From NCBI RefSeq assembly GCF_041435215.1, contig NZ_CP108394.1, forward strand, positions 2,728,001-2,792,000: a DNA stretch of 64,000 bases. Reading direction: 5' to 3'. The notes below the pieces were generated by a model that saw only the letters and a list, made by a program, of their open reading frames with translations, made no database searches and was not told where the DNA came from. This document shows, in pieces, positions 54,408 through 64,000 of the stretch. The position numbers and the translations under genes are program-made. The DNA comes from Streptomyces sp. NBC_01314. Its GTDB lineage: Bacteria > Actinomycetota > Actinomycetes > Streptomycetales > Streptomycetaceae. Within the stretch, counting starts at the first letter, position 1. The number at the start of each line of letters is the position of its first letter.

Positions 54408-54725
54408 CCCCCAGGGGTAGCAGGCACGGTTCAATGGGTGCCTGCGCCACCAGGGGGCCATGGGAAGGAGCACGGGATCATGCGGAATTGGCTCAGGGCA
54501 CTGGATCCGGCAGACCCGACACAGAACTGCCCTGGTCAGCTCTGACGTGGTAGTCCGCTCGCCTCGGGGCATGGCCGGCCCGCTGCGGGATCGTCCCGGG
54601 CCGTGGTCGGCCGGTCCGGCTCGCCGGCCGCCGACCGGGACCCCCTTGTTCGAAGTTTCGAAAGTTTTGGCCAGTGCGGTCCTGTGAATCCCTGCTTCTT
54701 CCCGCCGTGTTGAGTTGGGCTTACC
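54408..54725. other. Intergenic region right of the IS4-type element
   Basis: No supported gene. It contains a small perfect hairpin (GCAGGCAC / GTGCCTGC, 54420-54445) and, nearer the LacI gene, CCCCTTGTTCGAAG and TTTCGAAA (54642-54663). Confidence 0.6.
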
Positions 54726-54743
54726 GTAGGAAGCGCTTGCTAC
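54726..54743 (+). promoter_or_regulatory. LacI-type operator with AAGCGCTT core
   Basis: GTAGGAAGC / GCTTGCTAC, an 18-base palindrome with one mismatched pair, 85 bases before the LacI start. It shares the AAGCGCTT core with the site between the rhamnogalacturonan esterase and lyase genes. Probably the repressor's own operator. Confidence 0.6.
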
Positions 54744-54827
54744 GCGGTACGGGCTTCCGACGTGCGAGCGACGCTGTTCGAAAATTTCACCGGCCCTCGG
54801 GACGGGGCCATGAGAGGTGGAGTCGCG

Positions 54828-55868
54828 ATGGTGCGTGGCGGGAGCGCGACGGCCGGGCCGACGCTGGCGGTGGTGGCGCGCGAGGCCGGGGTCTCGGTAC
54901 CGACCGCCTCCAAGGTGGTCAACGGCCGGGAGGACGTGGCCCCGGAGACCAGGCGTCGGGTCACCGAGGCGTTGGACCGGCTCGGCTATGTCCGCAGACC
55001 CCGGTTCGAGGCGTTGAAGCCGCCGCGCATGGTCGACCTGGTGGTGCACTCACTGGAGAGCTCCTGGTCGGGCGCGGTACTGCACGGTGTCGAACAGGCC
55101 GCCCACGACGCCGGCCTGGAGGTGGTGGTCTCGGCCGGCCTGACCCGTACCCGGGGCGCCCGCCCCGAACGCGGCTGGTTCGACAAGCTGACCGCCCGGG
55201 GCTCGGCGGGCGTGCTGTTCAACCTGGCCGAGCTGTCCCCTGCCCAGTACTCCTGGCTCACCCAGCACCGCATCCCGTTCGTGCTCATCGACCCGGTCCT
55301 GGAACCGCCGCCCGGCGTGGTGTCGGTGGGCGCGGCCAACTGGCAGGGCGGGATGACCGCCGCCGACCATCTGCTGACCCTGGGGCACGAGCGGATCGCG
55401 GTGATCGCCGGGTACCGGCGCAAGATGTGCAGCAGCGCCCGGGTGGCGGGTTACCGCTCGGCGCTGACGGCCGCGAAAATCCCGTACCGGCCGGAGTACG
55501 TCCGATACGGCAACTTCATGGAGGCCACCGCCCGCCACCGTATGCTCGAGCTCCTCAACCTCCCCGAGCCGCCGACCGCCGTGTTCGTCTGTTCGGACAA
55601 GATGGCCCTCGGTGTGTACGAGGCGCTGGCCGAGCGGGGGCTGCGGGTGCCGGACGACATCAGTGTGGTCGGCTTCGACGACCTTCCCGAGGCCCGCTGG
55701 GCGACTCCCGGCCTCACCACCGTCCGCCAGCCGCTCTCGGAGATGGCCCAGACCGCGCTCCGGCTGCTGGTGCGGATGATGGAGGGCGACCAACCGGAGG
55801 GCACACGCACCGAGTTGTCGACGCGGCTGGTGGAACGGGCCAGTACGGGGGCGCCGCGCTCGGCCTGA
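54828..55868 (+). CDS. LacI-family transcriptional regulator
   Basis: A 346-residue repressor. The HTH (TLAVVAREAGVSVPTASKVVNG) is followed by a hinge and a sugar-binding-type effector domain (MVDLVVHSLESSWSGAVLHGVE, AVFVCSDKMALGVYEAL, VVGFDDLPEARWATPGLTTV). ATG 54828 is chosen because AGGTGGAG lies six bases upstream; an in-frame ATG at 54810 is possible. It stands alone. The operator-like AAGCGCTT site in its promoter links it by inference to the rhamnogalacturonan genes near 15.2 kb. Confidence 0.92.
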   Translation: MVRGGSATAGPTLAVVAREAGVSVPTASKVVNGREDVAPETRRRVTEALDRLGYVRRPRFEALKPPRMVDLVVHSLESSWSGAVLHGVEQAAHDAGLEVVVSAGLTRTRGARPERGWFDKLTARGSAGVLFNLAELSPAQYSWLTQHRIPFVLIDPVLEPPPGVVSVGAANWQGGMTAADHLLTLGHERIAVIAGYRRKMCSSARVAGYRSALTAAKIPYRPEYVRYGNFMEATARHRMLELLNLPEPPTAVFVCSDKMALGVYEALAERGLRVPDDISVVGFDDLPEARWATPGLTTVRQPLSEMAQTALRLLVRMMEGDQPEGTRTELSTRLVERASTGAPRSA

Positions 55869-56070
55869 GCAGGTGGGGGCGGGTGGGTGACGGGTGCGTT
55901 TTGGTTCGGTCAAGTGGTTGCGAAGACCCTGAGCACAGGTGAACGGTTGGCGTCGTGACACCGTACGCATAGCAATGACCCATCGGGTGTTCCGGCGGTC
56001 CCGCCGCGCCCGGCCCACTCCGCTCCACCAGCACTGAGCTCCACATGCTCCACAGGGAAGGACCTTCGGG

Positions 56071-58089
<2,019 letters not shown>

Positions 58090-58107
58090 TCGTCGGTCAT
58101 GTATGCG

Positions 58108-58141
58108 CGCGGGGCGGATCGGTCGGCTGATCCGCCCCGCG
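58108..58141 (+). terminator. Terminator after the sulfatase-like gene
   Basis: A perfect 13-base inverted repeat (CGCGGGGCGGATC / GATCCGCCCCGCG) with an 8-base loop, 19 bases after the stop. Confidence 0.9.
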
Positions 58142-58183
58142 GCAGTCCGCCCTGCGGCAGTCCGTGCCGCGGCAGTCCGTGCC
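58139..58183. repeat. 15-bp tandem repeat, three copies
   Basis: GCGGCAGTCCGTGCC occurs three times in a row; the first copy differs in its last bases. The array begins inside the 3' arm of the terminator hairpin. Confidence 0.85.
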
Positions 58184-58270
58184 GCAGGTCCGCACCCCGG
58201 CGCATCACACTCTTGGACCGTTCCATGTGCGCCGGTGCAGCGATGCGGCGGTGTTCGGCGGTGCGGTGGC

Positions 58271-58936
58271 TCAACCCGACGTGCCCACCTCGTTGTCGGG
58301 TGCTCCGTCGCCCACCGGGGGCAGATCGCCGCGTTCGGTCGGCATGCCGTCGTGCGGGTGCGGCGGCCTGTCGTGGTGGCAGGGCGGGAGGAGGGCGGCG
58401 AGTTCGGCGTCGGTGGGGCGGTGGGCGGCGAGGGCGGCGGCCCGCAGGACGTCGCGGTCGACCGCGGCCGTGGCCGCGCTGATCCGGACGAGGTGTCCGC
58501 CCTCCGGCACGGCGTACTCGTGCTGTCCCGCCGAGGTGCGGTACCAGGCGTCCCCGTCGCGCTCACAGCCGACCGGCCCGCCGGTGCCCTGGCCGAGCGG
58601 CCGCTCGGGGCAGCTCCCGGCGGTCATCGTGCCGCGGTCGACGAGGAGCAGGAGCTGGGCGCTGTTCTTCCGGGACCAGTAGGCGGCGGAGAAGCCGTCG
58701 GCGCCGTACACGCCCACCGACTGCCGGGCCAGCGTGAATCCGGGGGACTCGGTGACATAGACCAGTCCCGGCGCGAGGCCCAGCGCCTCGGCCCGGGCAT
58801 GGAGCTCCGCCCGGTCGGGGGCCGGCACCAGGGGCTCGCGGCCCGCGACCACGACCTTCTCGGTCCCGCAGGCCGTGAGCAGCAACGGCAGCACCGCCAG
58901 GGGCAGCAGAACACGCGCGGTACGGGGCATGTGCAT
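58271..58936 (-). CDS. Lipoprotein of unknown function
   Basis: A 221-residue exported lipoprotein: basic start, hydrophobic VLLPLAVLPLLLTAC with a lipobox LLTAC. The mature part contains two further cysteines (GSCPERP, VGCERD) that may pair, and a His-rich, Pro-rich C terminus (CHHDRPPHPHDG) that could bind metal. No family recognised. ATG 58936 follows AGGATATGGGAC. It is convergent with the sulfatase-like gene and divergent from the VOC gene. Confidence 0.8.
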   Translation of the reverse strand: MHMPRTARVLLPLAVLPLLLTACGTEKVVVAGREPLVPAPDRAELHARAEALGLAPGLVYVTESPGFTLARQSVGVYGADGFSAAYWSRKNSAQLLLLVDRGTMTAGSCPERPLGQGTGGPVGCERDGDAWYRTSAGQHEYAVPEGGHLVRISAATAAVDRDVLRAAALAAHRPTDAELAALLPPCHHDRPPHPHDGMPTERGDLPPVGDGAPDNEVGTSG

Positions 58937-59126
58937 GTCCCATATCCTGCCGCACAGTTGTTCCACAGGTGAGCGAAAGAGTCCGTTCCCGCGAGAGCGC
59001 TTACTCACGCGGTTCCCTTCGCGCCACGGGGGCTACCGAGGCGCCGGGGACGGGTCTCACATCGGTCCGAGGTCCGTGTCCGATTCCTTCAAGACCGGTC
59101 CACGACGGTCCGCCTACGGTGGCCGT

Positions 59127-59531
59127 ATGACTCCACGACTCGATGCGATCGGCATGGTGGCCTCGGACATGGCCGCCTCCGTCACCTTCTACCGCCGGCT
59201 CGGTTTCGCCTTCCCGGATGGTGCCGAGAACCAGCCGCACGCCGAGGCCCGACTGCCCGGCGGGCTGCGGCTGCTGCTCGACACCGAGGAGACCGTCCGC
59301 TCCTTCCACCCCGGGTACCGCCGGGGGACGGGCGGTGGCGCCGGGCTGGCCCTGCTGTGCGACGGTCCGGCCGAAGTCGACGCGGTGTACGAGGAGTTGG
59401 TGAACGCCGGGTACCACGGCGAACTCAAGCCGTGGGACGCGGAGTGGGGCCAGCGGTACGCCGTGATCCTCGACCCCGACGGCAACGGCGTCGACCTCTT
59501 CGCCCCACTGCCGACGCCCACCGCCGGGTAG
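59127..59531 (+). CDS. VOC-superfamily (glyoxalase/bleomycin-resistance-like) protein
   Basis: A 134-residue single-domain protein with two beta-alpha-beta-beta-beta modules: AIGMVASDMAASVTFYRRLGFAFPDG and the C-terminal WGQRYAVILDPDGNGVDLFAP, which ends in the usual DPDGNxxDLF metal or ligand strand. Such proteins bind or modify small electrophiles or antibiotics; no specific reaction can be inferred. Convergent, 36 bases away, with an AraC-type regulator. Confidence 0.9.
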   Translation: MTPRLDAIGMVASDMAASVTFYRRLGFAFPDGAENQPHAEARLPGGLRLLLDTEETVRSFHPGYRRGTGGGAGLALLCDGPAEVDAVYEELVNAGYHGELKPWDAEWGQRYAVILDPDGNGVDLFAPLPTPTAG

Positions 59532-59567
59532 CCTTCCCGCCACCACCGCCGGGACCCCCTGCCGCCG

Positions 59568-60278
59568 CTACCGTCCGCCGAGGAGCTCGCCGAGCGGCAG
59601 CCCCGCCAACTCCCGTACGTCACGCGCCAGATGTGCCTGGTCGGCGTACCCGGTCCGGGCCGCCGTCTCGGCGAAGGGCACCCCGTCCCGGGCGAGCGCG
59701 AGCGCCCGTTGCAGCCGCAGCACCCGGGCCAGCGTCTTGGGACCGTACCCGAACGCGGCGAGTGATCTGCGGTGCAACTGCCGTACTCCGAGGCCGAGTT
59801 CGTCGGCGGTCGCCGCGACCGGCCGGCCCGCGTCGAGGGCGGCGACGACCTGCCTCAGTACCGGATCGGGCCGCCCGGTCCCGGCCGCCCGGTCCAGGAC
59901 CAACTCTTCGAGCCCGCTCGCCGGATCACCCGCCGCGTTCACCCGGGCGGTGAGCCGCCGCACGACCGCCGGGGACCACAGATCGCCCAGCTCCACGCGC
60001 CGGTCGCGCAACTCGTGCGCGGGCACACCGAGAAAGGCGGGCGCGGTCCCCGGATAGAACCGAAGGCCGGCCCAACTGCTCGGAGCCCCTTCGGTGACGT
60101 ACGCCCGTGTGTCCGGCCCGGCGACCATCAGCCGCCCGTCGTTCCACAACAGGTCCATGCACCCGTCGGGCAGAACCCTCTCGGAGCCGGAGCCGGAGCC
60201 GGACCCGACCGGGCCCCCGGGCTCGTTCGTCCACACGACGGCCCCACCACCCAGCCGGGACGCCCTCTCCGCATACAC
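59568..60278 (-). CDS. AraC-family transcriptional regulator
   Basis: A 236-residue regulator. The N-terminal half ([25 protein letters not shown] and [21 protein letters not shown]) is the DUF6597-like sensor domain of many actinobacterial AraC proteins. The C-terminal 85 residues hold the two HTH motifs ([25 protein letters not shown] and [25 protein letters not shown]). The usual second-helix serine/phenylalanine positions are preserved. A short GSGSGSGS run sits near residue 26. Start GTG 60278; no clear RBS is seen, so the start is uncertain. Confidence 0.88.
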   Translation of the reverse strand: MYAERASRLGGGAVVWTNEPGGPVGSGSGSGSERVLPDGCMDLLWNDGRLMVAGPDTRAYVTEGAPSSWAGLRFYPGTAPAFLGVPAHELRDRRVELGDLWSPAVVRRLTARVNAAGDPASGLEELVLDRAAGTGRPDPVLRQVVAALDAGRPVAATADELGLGVRQLHRRSLAAFGYGPKTLARVLRLQRALALARDGVPFAETAARTGYADQAHLARDVRELAGLPLGELLGGR

Positions 60279-60463
60279 ACAAGAAGGCTACGCCCGTGGC
60301 CTCCGGGCCCTGCCGCACCCCTCAGAGGCGCGGGGAAGTGCTCCAGCAACCACACCCAACCCGCGGTCCGCAGAGATCAGAAGCCCCAACAGCGCGCGAT
60401 CGCCCAGCGGCCGACAAGGCACCGCTCGCCGCGCCCCTTCAGGGCGCGCCCCCCAGGGGCGCC

Positions 60464-61588
60464 CTACTCGTCCCCCTTCTTCACCGGCGACCGCAGCCTC
60501 GACGTCACGTCCTCCGGTGGCAGGAAGCGGGACCAGCGTTCCGGGAACTCGGAGGGCATGTCGGGGTCTTCGGGGTCGTGGGAGCGGGCGGCGGCGGCGC
60601 GGGCGACGTACTCGGCGGCCTGTTCCTCCCGGAGGCGCTCGTTGGCGGCGCGGGCGGCGGCGGTGGCCGCGGCGGGCCAGACGCGGTCGATGGCGGCGTT
60701 GACGGCGGCGCCGACAAGGACGGCGAAGGCGCCCACGCCGATCCAGAGGAGCACGGCGACGGCGGCGGCGAGAGAGCCGTAGATCGTCGCTCCCTCGACC
60801 GTGCTGGTGAGGTAGATGCGGAGCAGGAAGCTGCCCAGGACCCACATGCCGAGGGCCACGAGGGCGCCCGGTACGTCCTCGACCCAGGGGGAACGGACCG
60901 GTACTGACACGTGGTAGAGCGTTGTCAGGAAGACGATGGACAGGACGATCACGACGGGCCAGTAGAGGACCTGCACCACGGTCGTCGACCACGGGACCAT
61001 CCGCACGACGGCGTCGGGCCCCGCGACCATCAGCGGCAGGGCGATCGAGCCGATCAGCAGGCCCACGATGAAGAGCAGGAACGCCATGAGGCGGGTCTTG
61101 ACGATGCCGCGGACGCCGTCGAGGCCGTACATGACGGTGATGGTGTCGATGAAGACGTTCACCGCGCGGGACCCGGACCACAGGGCGAACAGGAAGCCTA
61201 TGGAGATGACGTCGGGGCGACCGCCCTTCATCACGTCGTCCAGGATCGGCTGCGCGATCTGCGCGACGCCCTTCTCGGACAGGACGGTGCGCGAGGCCTC
61301 CAGGAGGTTGAGCTCCAGGCTGGCGATGGTGTCGGCGCCGGTCCAGTCGTCGACGTAGCCGAGCAGGCCGATCATGCTGAGCAGCAGCGGCGGCACCGAG
61401 AGCAGCGTGAAGAACGCCGCCTCGGCCGCGAGGCCCAGGATGCGGTACTCGATGCAGGAGTTGACGGTGTCCTTCAGGAGCAGCCAGGCGGTCCTGCGCT
61501 TGGACACGTCCCGGTAGAGGGCACGCGCGCGGTGGAGACGCCCATGGGGGCTCTCGGACGGTGGGGGTGACTGACTTGCTGGCTGCAC
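60464..61588 (-). CDS. YihY/BrkB-family membrane protein
   Basis: A 374-residue integral membrane protein with about six hydrophobic segments and the family's core LAAEAAFFTLLSVPPLLLSMIGLLGYV. It has a long helix-rich C-terminal cytoplasmic tail rich in Ala and Arg. The family was once called RNase BN; its transport role is not established. Start at GTG 61588. A GC-rich imperfect hairpin overlaps the end of the gene at about 60440-60464 and may terminate it. Confidence 0.9.
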   Translation of the reverse strand: MQPASQSPPPSESPHGRLHRARALYRDVSKRRTAWLLLKDTVNSCIEYRILGLAAEAAFFTLLSVPPLLLSMIGLLGYVDDWTGADTIASLELNLLEASRTVLSEKGVAQIAQPILDDVMKGGRPDVISIGFLFALWSGSRAVNVFIDTITVMYGLDGVRGIVKTRLMAFLLFIVGLLIGSIALPLMVAGPDAVVRMVPWSTTVVQVLYWPVVIVLSIVFLTTLYHVSVPVRSPWVEDVPGALVALGMWVLGSFLLRIYLTSTVEGATIYGSLAAAVAVLLWIGVGAFAVLVGAAVNAAIDRVWPAAATAAARAANERLREEQAAEYVARAAAARSHDPEDPDMPSEFPERWSRFLPPEDVTSRLRSPVKKGDE

Positions 61589-62156
61589 GCCCTAAAGGTA
61601 TCCGCCTGCGCGTGCCGCCCTCACCTCCCGGTGCCGTCGGCCGCGACCGGGTCCGCATGCGGCGCACACTTCCCTCCGGTCGCGTCACGGGGCAGAAAAC
61701 AAAGGGAAACCCAGGAGAAACCAAAGGTGATTCCGAGTCGCCTTTTCTGTCATGAACTTGCTGGCCGAATCAATGAGGGGCCGGAAGCGGAACGTTCAAG
61801 CGTGTTTGTACCGTCTTTTTGGAAAGTTCCCCGTTGAAGAGCCGGCCGGGCTCGGGTCCGACAGATCGGAAGAGGTCGGCACAGGGGCGGGAAAGCGTCA
61901 ATAACCCGGCCCCCCTTGACCCGTTCCCGAATGTACCGAAAGAATCCGGATTGCATTCCGCTGGGCCCACCCGAACCAGGTGCCGGCACAGCGCACGCCA
62001 GGGGATTCACCTCGGCCCTGACCAGGCCTGAATCAATTCCGCCACACACGTCACCGCTTTCCGTTCCCGCAACTCCCCCCTCATTCTGTCATTCCGCGCG
62101 CCGTCCCGTTCACCCCCGGGCGCCTTCCATCGCAATACCTGTCGCGGAGAAATTCA
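61589..62156. other. AT-richer promoter region of the carrier-protein gene
   Basis: No gene is supported. GC content falls markedly between about 61690 and 62060, with A-rich patches (AAAACAAAGGGAAACC near 61700, GTTTGTACCGTCTTTTTGG near 61805) and a TTGACC at 61916. This resembles the regulated leader of a secondary-metabolite gene. The putative RBS CGGAGA is at 62145-62150. Confidence 0.6.
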
Positions 62157-64000
62157 ATGACATTGCCAGCGCCACGACCCGTGGTGGAAGAACCGGGCGA
62201 GGTCCAGGGGGCCGAGCCGGAAGCAGCGGAATCGTACACCGCCACCGAACAACTACTGGCCGAACTTTTGGCCGACGTCGCACGCGTCGAACACGTGCCC
62301 GCAGAAAGCAATTTCTTCGACGACCTCGGTGCCAACTCGCTGACGATGGCGCATTTCTGTGCCCGCGTCCGGAAGCACCCCGATCTGCCGTCGGTGTCCA
62401 TCCGGGACGTCTACGGCCACCCCACGGTCCGTCGCCTCGCCACCGCGTTGACCGAGGCGCCGGGACCGCCGGCCGCCCCGCCGGTGCCCGCCGAGCCCGC
62501 ACCCCCGGGCAGTACCTTCCGATACGCCCTGTGCGGGGCCCTGCAGTTGCTCCTTTTCGCCGGCTTCTGCCTGCTCGCCACCTCTGGATACGTACAGGGG
62601 TACGAGTGGGTGGCGGACGCCTCGGGACTCGCCGAGATCTACCTGCGGTCGGCCGGCTTCGGCGCGCTCGCCTTCCTCGCCCTGTGCACCCTGCCGATCG
62701 CCGCCAAGTGGCTGCTGATCGGGCGGTGGAAGCCCGTGGAGTTTCCCGTGTGGGGCCCGGCGTATCTGCGGTTCTGGATCGTCAAGGCACTGCTGCGCAC
62801 CAGTCCGATGATCCTGTTCGTCGGCAACCCGCTGTACGTGCTGTTCCTGCGTGCCCTCGGCGCCCGCATCGGACCGGGCGTCACGATCCTCAGCCACACC
62901 GTCCCGGTCTGCGCCGACCTGCTGACGATCGGCGCGGGCACGGTGATCCGCAAGGACTCCTCCTTCCTCTGCTACCGGGCGCGCGCCGGGCGCATCCGCA
63001 CCGGCCCGGTGACCCTCGGCCGGGACGTCTTCGTCGGCGAGCACACCGTCCTCGACATCGGCACCGCCATGGGCGACGGATCCCAGCTCGGCCACTCCTC
63101 CGCGCTGCGCGCCGACGAGTCGGTCCCGGCCTCGGAGCGTTGGCACGGCTCACCGGCCCGGCGCACGGACGTGGACCACATCCGAGTAGCCCCGCTCCCG
63201 TGCCACACACTCCGGCGGGCCGGATACGGGCTGGCCACCCTGCTCCAGACATTCCTGCTGTACGTGCCGCTGACCGTCGGCGGCTCCTATCTGCTGCTCA
63301 TCGCGGCGCCCGAACTGGACACCCTGCTCGACCCGGCGTCGCGGCACATCTCCTCGGCGCGCTTCTACATCGAGGCGACGGCCCTGTCGCTCGCGCTGTT
63401 CGCCGGCTCGATCGTCCTCGGAGCCGTCGTCGTGTTCGCCGTGCCGCGGCTGCTGCGCCCGCTGGTGAAACCGGACGTCACCTATCCGCTGTACGGCTTC
63501 CACTACTCGGTGCACCGCGCGATCGCCCGCCTGACCAACCTCAGGTTCTTCACATGGCTGTGCGGCGACAGTTCGTACATCGTCCCCTGCCTCAAGGCCC
63601 TCGGGTACGACCTCTCACGCGTCGACCAGACCGGGTCCAACTTCGGCACCGCGGTGCAGCACGAGACGCCGTACCTGGTGAAGGTCGGCAGCGGCACGAT
63701 GGTCGCGGACGGGCTGTCGGTCATGAACGCGGACTACTCCGCCACGTCGTTCCGGGTGTCCCGGACGGTGATCGGCGGGCACAACTTCCTGGGCAATCTC
63801 ATCGCCTACCCGATCGGCGGCCGGACCGGCGAGAACTGTCTGCTGGCCACCAAGGTCCTGGTCCCGCTCGACGGCGAGATCCGCGAAGGGGTCGGGCTGC
63901 TCGGCTCGCCGCCCTTCGAGATCCCCCGCTCGGTGGAGCGCGACAGCCGCTTCGACCATCTGCGCGAGGGCGAGGAACTGCGCCGGCGGCTCGCCGCCAA
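62157..64000 (+). CDS. Carrier-protein / membrane / hexapeptide-repeat protein, Pls/PosA C-terminal-like (partial)
   Basis: The gene runs off the right edge; about 614 residues are visible. It begins directly with a peptidyl-carrier (T) domain (residues 28-100; phosphopantetheine Ser61 in DDLGANSLTM). A Pro-rich linker is followed by two membrane helices (LCGALQLLLFAGFCLLATSG, AGFGALAFLALCTLPIAAKWLL), a left-handed hexapeptide-repeat acyltransferase-like domain (VTILSHTVPVCADLLTIGAGTVIRKDSSF, VTLGRDVFVGEHTVLDIGTAMGD), two more helices and a second hexapeptide domain. This is the T-TM-C1-TM-C2 order of epsilon-poly-lysine synthetase and PosA relatives, but the adenylation domain is absent. It presumably polymerises or transfers an amino acid loaded by a separate enzyme. 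Confidence 0.8.
   Translation, partial: MTLPAPRPVVEEPGEVQGAEPEAAESYTATEQLLAELLADVARVEHVPAESNFFDDLGANSLTMAHFCARVRKHPDLPSVSIRDVYGHPTVRRLATALTEAPGPPAAPPVPAEPAPPGSTFRYALCGALQLLLFAGFCLLATSGYVQGYEWVADASGLAEIYLRSAGFGALAFLALCTLPIAAKWLLIGRWKPVEFPVWGPAYLRFWIVKALLRTSPMILFVGNPLYVLFLRALGARIGPGVTILSHTVPVCADLLTIGAGTVIRKDSSFLCYRARAGRIRTGPVTLGRDVFVGEHTVLDIGTAMGDGSQLGHSSALRADESVPASERWHGSPARRTDVDHIRVAPLPCHTLRRAGYGLATLLQTFLLYVPLTVGGSYLLLIAAPELDTLLDPASRHISSARFYIEATALSLALFAGSIVLGAVVVFAVPRLLRPLVKPDVTYPLYGFHYSVHRAIARLTNLRFFTWLCGDSSYIVPCLKALGYDLSRVDQTGSNFGTAVQHETPYLVKVGSGTMVADGLSVMNADYSATSFRVSRTVIGGHNFLGNLIAYPIGGRTGENCLLATKVLVPLDGEIREGVGLLGSPPFEIPRSVERDSRFDHLREGEELRRRLAA

Noticed and set aside
54420..54445. Hairpin with loop GGTTCAATGG considered as a tRNA T-arm fragment (attachment site)
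   Set aside because: The stem length and the G-C closing pair do not fit a tRNA T-arm, and no acceptor-stem sequence follows.

Overview
The window is high-GC actinomycete DNA, almost certainly Streptomyces. The codons end in G or C, there are twin-arginine and lipobox signals, several carbohydrate ABC importers carry no ATPase of their own, and there are LacI, ROK, TetR, AraC and WYL regulators plus a TTA-containing regulator. I see no rRNA, tRNA or CRISPR array.

Positions 1-19.6 kb and 31.4-37.9 kb look like a plant cell-wall (pectin / rhamnogalacturonan-I / arabinogalactan) utilisation region. A ROK regulator (621-1916) precedes an importer operon ending in a GH2 beta-galactosidase (2166-8216). 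Next come a secreted phosphatase-jacalin fusion, a TetR regulator, a large unknown secreted protein, a DUF2264 (probably GH154-type) hydrolase, a rhamnogalacturonan acetylesterase, a PL4 rhamnogalacturonan lyase and two secreted GH43 enzymes. An Actinobacterial surface protein with autotransporter-like beta-strand repeats follows (19768-21918). A minus-strand operon at 37850-31373 carries a GH28-like polygalacturonase and two paralogous alginate-lyase-fold proteins.

Between these blocks (22-31 kb) are ordinary metabolic and transport genes: an APC permease divergent from mmuM, a LacI regulator, a DrrAB-like exporter with a DUF4097 protein controlled by a divergent two-HTH regulator, and a type-B carboxylesterase.

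From 38 to 41.9 kb lies an apparently acquired patch: decayed sequence, a low-GC epoxide hydrolase, and a divergent WYL regulator with a strong palindromic operator between them. From 41.9 to 48.5 kb is a second sugar module: a D-2-hydroxyacid dehydrogenase, a second ATPase-less importer and a cytoplasmic GH43 beta-xylosidase/arabinofuranosidase. Matching GAARACGTTTTC boxes precede the dehydrogenase and the importer.

From 48.5 to 54.4 kb is an accessory island. It holds a gene frameshifted by a 4-bp duplication, a deleted IS5-type transposase, and a TTA-codon regulator divergent from four translationally coupled small genes. Next to that operon's terminator is a 2.5-kb IS4-type element (51896-54398). 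Its inverted ends and 9-bp target duplication are visible, and it carries two passenger genes. This is the most distinctive structure in the window.

The right end (54.8-64 kb) carries a LacI regulator, a membrane sulfatase-superfamily enzyme with a hexanucleotide repeat, a lipoprotein, VOC and AraC genes and a BrkB-family membrane protein. Last is the start of a carrier-protein / membrane / hexapeptide-repeat protein that resembles the C-terminal part of Pls/PosA poly-amino-acid synthetases but has no adenylation domain; it runs off the window.
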